8,494 nt of DNA from assembly GCA_000715855.1 (NCBI GenBank), contig KL571299.1:8776-17269 (forward strand), given 5' to 3'. Below are positions 6,198 to 8,494 of the stretch, one piece after another. A program made the translations under genes and the position numbers. Numbering within the stretch: the first letter of the stretch is position 1; each line of letters opens with the position of its first letter. Below the pieces are notes generated by a model, which searched no databases, was not told the origin of the DNA, and worked only from the letters and a program-made list of their open reading frames with translations. The stretch comes from Actinoplanes liguriensis. Its GTDB lineage: Bacteria > Actinomycetota > Actinomycetes > Mycobacteriales > Micromonosporaceae.

Positions 6198-6227
6198 CTG
6201 ACGTATACCGGCATTAAACGGTATAGA
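6198..6227 (+). promoter_or_regulatory. Candidate sigma-A-type promoter for the Stealth operon
   Basis: CTGACG (6198-6203, five of six to TTGACG) is followed after 18 bases by TATAGA (6222-6227, four of six to TATAAT). Transcription would start near 6234, leaving about 55 bases to the GTG at 6289 or about 31 to the GTG at 6265. The -10 and spacer are AT-rich compared with the surrounding DNA. It overlaps the inverted repeat at 6204-6225. Confidence 0.5.
6204..6225. promoter_or_regulatory. Operator-like inverted repeat in the divergent promoter region
   Basis: TATACCG (6204-6210) and CGGTATA (6219-6225) are perfect 7-base arms around an 8-base spacer. The dyad abuts the candidate -35 and overlaps the candidate -10. 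AT-containing arms of this kind are uncommon in this GC-rich DNA, and the arm-to-arm distance is close to one to one and a half helical turns, as for a dimeric regulator. No regulator gene is in the window, so the binding protein is unknown. Confidence 0.5.
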
Positions 6228-6288
6228 CCGCAACTTCACTCTCGGAAGTCGCGTTAAGGCACGCGTGGTGCGGCGAAAGGACGACGGC

Positions 6289-8025
6289 GTGACCCTGAGG
6301 CGGATTCTGCGGCGGACGCCCTGGCCGATCCGGCGACGGATCGCTCAGGCCGCCGGGAGCCGGATCCTGCCCCGGATGGCGCCGGAACGACGACTGCGGG
6401 TCGCCCGCGCCCTGATGCCGATCGAGCCCGCCCGGCACGGCCGTCCCGCCTCCGCCGGCCAGGCCATCCGGGTCCGTTCCGCACGGGGACGGCTGAGCGC
6501 GCGCGTGGTCACCGCGACCAGTCCCGCCGACGTACGCCGGGCCAACCTCGACCGGGTGGCCGAGGCGCTCGAACTGGCCGGCGTCGACTGGTTCCGCCTG
6601 CCCGCCCCGACCCCCGGGTGCACTGCCGTGGGCGTACCGGAAAGCGACAGGGACCTGGTGGTCCGCATCCTGGCCGGAATCGCCGAGCGGGACCAGGGGA
6701 TGATCCGGCGAAGCGGCCCGGAGGGCCGGGTGCTGGCCGTGTTCTGGCCGGTCACCGACCCCGGGGGCAGCCTGGTCCTCGGCCCGGAACACGCCTGCGA
6801 GGTGGAGCTCTGGCGGGTCGACGGGGACCGGCTGGTGGCGCCGCGGCCGAACCCGATCGCCGACCGGATCCCGCTCGCCGAGCCGATGGTGGCCGCCCCG
6901 GAGCCGGTCTTCGGCGCGTTCTGCTCGCCGGACGACAGCACCGTCTACCGCACACGGCGGGTCTTCGCCACGATCGACCCGGACCGGATCGACTTCCCGA
7001 TCGACGTGGTCTACACCTGGGTGGACGGTGGCGACCCGGCCTGGCGCCGGCGCAAGGAGCGGGCGCTCGCCGACAACCCGTGGGTGCGCGAGATCAACGG
7101 GCAGGCGGTCAACGACTCCCGCTGGACCAGCCGGGACGAGCTGCGGTTCTCGATGCGCGCGCTGCACGCGTTCGCGCCCTGGGTCCGGCACGTCTACCTG
7201 GTCACCGACGATCAGGTGCCGGGCTGGCTGGACCTGGGCCATCCGCGGCTGACCGTGGTCGGGCACCGGGAGATCTTCGGCGACACCGGCGCGCTGCCGA
7301 CCTTCAACTCGCAGGCGATCGAGTCCCGGGTGCACCGGATCCCCGGGCTCGCCGAGCACTTCCTCTACCTCAACGACGACGTGATCCTGGCCCGGCCGGT
7401 CACCCCGGACCTGTTCTTCACGGCCGGCGGGCTGACCAAGTTCTTCCCGTCGCCGTCGCTGGTCGACCTCTCCCCGCGCGAACCCGGCGACCGGCCGGCC
7501 GACTCCGCGGCGAAGAACAACCGGCGGCTGATCCGGGAGACGTTCGGACGGGTGCTGACCCGCAAGATGATGCACACGCCGCACCCGTCCCGGCGCAGCG
7601 TGCTCGCCGAGATCGAGGCCCGGTTCGCCGAGCCGGTCCGGAGCACCGCCGAGCACCAGTTCCGGCATCCGGACGACGTGTCGGTGCTCTCCTCGCTGCA
7701 GCAGTACTACGCGTACCTGACCGGCCAGGCCACCCCGGGGACGATCCGCCACCGGTACACCGACCTGGCCGACCCGGGCACGCCGCTCAAGCTGGCGACG
7801 CTGCTGCGCCGGCGGGACGTGGACACGCTCTGCCTGAACGACGTGGACAGCCCGGACGCGGCGCTCGACGAGCAGGAGGCGCTGCTGGCCGACTTCCTGC
7901 CGGCGTACCTGCCCTTCCCGTCCCCGTTCGAGCTGCGTGAACCGCGCGCCGCCACCACGCCGGCCCCGCCGGCCCGCCAACCCCACCGGCCTGTCCGGAC
8001 CGTCGCGCTGCCCCCCGTCGCGTGA
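6289..8025 (+). CDS. Stealth-family sugar-1-phosphate transferase
   Basis: Stealth proteins transfer a sugar-1-phosphate from a nucleotide sugar to a glycan acceptor, building phosphodiester-linked capsule or surface polymers; the family includes meningococcal capsule polymerases and animal GlcNAc-1-phosphotransferase. All four conserved regions are present in this 578-residue protein. CR1 is IDVVYTWVDGGDPAW (238-252). CR2 begins NDSRWTSRDELRFSMRAL (275 on) and ends in LYLNDDVIL with Asn362-Asp363-Asp364. CR3 carries HTPHPSRRSVL (429 on). CR4 is LCLNDVDS (514-521). About 235 residues precede CR1: a very basic start (RRILRRTPWPIRRR), then an alpha/beta-looking segment. The C-terminus is a Pro/Ala/Arg-rich tail. 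No signal peptide or membrane segment is seen, so it is probably cytoplasmic or membrane-associated. GTG at 6289 has AAAGGA 7 bases upstream; GTG at 6265, with weaker AAGG, would add 8 residues. It probably forms an operon with the dehydrogenase 29 bases downstream. Confidence 0.93.
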   Translation: MTLRRILRRTPWPIRRRIAQAAGSRILPRMAPERRLRVARALMPIEPARHGRPASAGQAIRVRSARGRLSARVVTATSPADVRRANLDRVAEALELAGVDWFRLPAPTPGCTAVGVPESDRDLVVRILAGIAERDQGMIRRSGPEGRVLAVFWPVTDPGGSLVLGPEHACEVELWRVDGDRLVAPRPNPIADRIPLAEPMVAAPEPVFGAFCSPDDSTVYRTRRVFATIDPDRIDFPIDVVYTWVDGGDPAWRRRKERALADNPWVREINGQAVNDSRWTSRDELRFSMRALHAFAPWVRHVYLVTDDQVPGWLDLGHPRLTVVGHREIFGDTGALPTFNSQAIESRVHRIPGLAEHFLYLNDDVILARPVTPDLFFTAGGLTKFFPSPSLVDLSPREPGDRPADSAAKNNRRLIRETFGRVLTRKMMHTPHPSRRSVLAEIEARFAEPVRSTAEHQFRHPDDVSVLSSLQQYYAYLTGQATPGTIRHRYTDLADPGTPLKLATLLRRRDVDTLCLNDVDSPDAALDEQEALLADFLPAYLPFPSPFELREPRAATTPAPPARQPHRPVRTVALPPVA

Positions 8026-8042
8026 TCACCACCCAACACCAC

Positions 8043-8048
8043 AAGGAG
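8043..8048 (+). promoter_or_regulatory. Ribosome binding site of the nucleotide-sugar dehydrogenase
   Basis: AAGGAG lies 6 bases before TTG at 8055. It is the strongest Shine-Dalgarno in the window and fixes the rare TTG start. Confidence 0.85.
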
Positions 8049-8054
8049 ATTCCC

Positions 8055-8494
8055 TTGAGCTACGACGTGGTCATCCTCGGCCTGGGGTACGTCGGCCTGC
8101 CGCTCGCCCAGCAGGCGACCCGGGCCGGCCTGTCGGTGCTCGGCTTCGACGTCGACGAGACCGTGGTCAAGTCCCTGGCCGACGGCCGGTCGCACGTGGA
8201 CGACCTGAGCGACGAGGACGTCGCCGCGATGGTCGCCGACGGCTTCCGCCCGACCGCCGACGAGACCGAGATCGCCCGGGCCCGCACCGCGGTGATCTGC
8301 GTGCCCACCCCGCTCTCCGAGGGCGACGGGCCGGACCTGCGGGCGGTCACCGGCGCGACCGGCTCGGTGGGCCGCAACCTGCGCCCCGGCATGCTGGTGG
8401 TGCTGGAGTCGACGACCTATCCGGGCACCACCGACGACGTGGTCCGGCCGCTGCTCGAACAGCTCTCCGGGCTGACCGCCGGCATCGGCTTTCA
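8055..8494 (+). CDS. Nucleotide-sugar (UDP-sugar) 6-dehydrogenase, 5' part only
   Basis: The family oxidises C6 of a UDP-sugar to a carboxylate with two NAD+, giving UDP-glucuronate, UDP-ManNAcA or UDP-GlcNAcA for surface polysaccharides. The first 146 residues are visible; the frame is open at the right edge. They show the N-terminal Rossmann domain: GLGYVGLP (9-16, the dinucleotide-binding glycines), Asp32 in GFDVDE (at the end of the second strand, expected to contact NAD ribose), CVPTPL (82-87) and LESTTYPGTT (117-126). The catalytic cysteine would lie beyond the edge. The wording of these motifs resembles the WecC/WbpA/TviB group (N-acetylhexosamine substrates) at least as much as UDP-glucose dehydrogenase, so the substrate is left open. 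The TTG start has AAGGAG 6 bases upstream. The 29-base gap to the Stealth gene holds no terminator, so the two are probably co-transcribed. Confidence 0.93.
   Translation, partial: MSYDVVILGLGYVGLPLAQQATRAGLSVLGFDVDETVVKSLADGRSHVDDLSDEDVAAMVADGFRPTADETEIARARTAVICVPTPLSEGDGPDLRAVTGATGSVGRNLRPGMLVVLESTTYPGTTDDVVRPLLEQLSGLTAGIGF

Noticed and set aside
6233..6249. Short inverted repeat ACTTC / GAAGT in the Stealth leader
   Set aside because: The arms are only 5 bases with a 7-base loop. This is within chance expectation and too weak to list as a feature.
6618..7940. Second plus-strand frame of 440 codons inside the Stealth gene
   Set aside because: It is a shifted reading of the same gene, rich in Arg, Gly, Pro and Ala, with no motifs and no ribosome binding site.
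6214..7986. Open frame of 590 codons on the minus strand opposite the Stealth gene
   Set aside because: The translation is Arg/Pro/Gly/Val/His-rich with no recognisable motif and mirrors the codon pattern of the Stealth gene, which has all four family signatures.

Overview
The window is high-GC actinobacterial chromosomal DNA. GTG/TTG starts, an archaeal-type prolyl-tRNA synthetase, an alanine-rich tail on ribosomal protein S16 and the order ffh / proS / rpsP all fit the Actinomycetota. A Micromonosporaceae member such as Actinoplanes or Micromonospora is my best guess, from gene order and protein style only.

Left and centre (1-6072, all on the minus strand, transcribed right to left) is a housekeeping block for protein synthesis and export. 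In transcription order it holds: a 75-residue two-helix membrane protein (6072-5845); ffh, the signal recognition particle GTPase (5779-4232), closed by a near-ideal intrinsic terminator (4187-4140); a GC-rich spacer with a tandem repeat and a G-quadruplex-type motif; then a probable operon of a metal-dependent amidohydrolase (3876-2800), proS (2763-1357) and a DUF402 protein (1354-707). The operon gaps are 36 and 2 bases. Last comes rpsP (534 to beyond position 1), cut by the window edge, with its own leader. These genes contribute to tRNA charging, ribosome assembly and co-translational targeting. The amidohydrolase is the metabolic outlier.

Right (6073-8494) a divergent 192-base intergenic region leads into plus-strand cell-surface polysaccharide genes: a Stealth-family sugar-1-phosphate transferase (6289-8025) and, 29 bases later with a strong ribosome binding site, the start of a nucleotide-sugar dehydrogenase (8055 to beyond 8494). 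Together they suggest a phosphodiester-linked glycan containing a uronic acid. The divergent region carries a perfect 7-bp-arm inverted repeat overlapping a plausible sigma-A promoter, the best regulatory lead here.

I saw no tRNA, rRNA, insertion sequence, CRISPR array or phage gene. Most of the window is ordinary core genome. The parts worth a second look are the Stealth/dehydrogenase locus with its operator-like dyad, and the structured spacer between ffh and the amidohydrolase.
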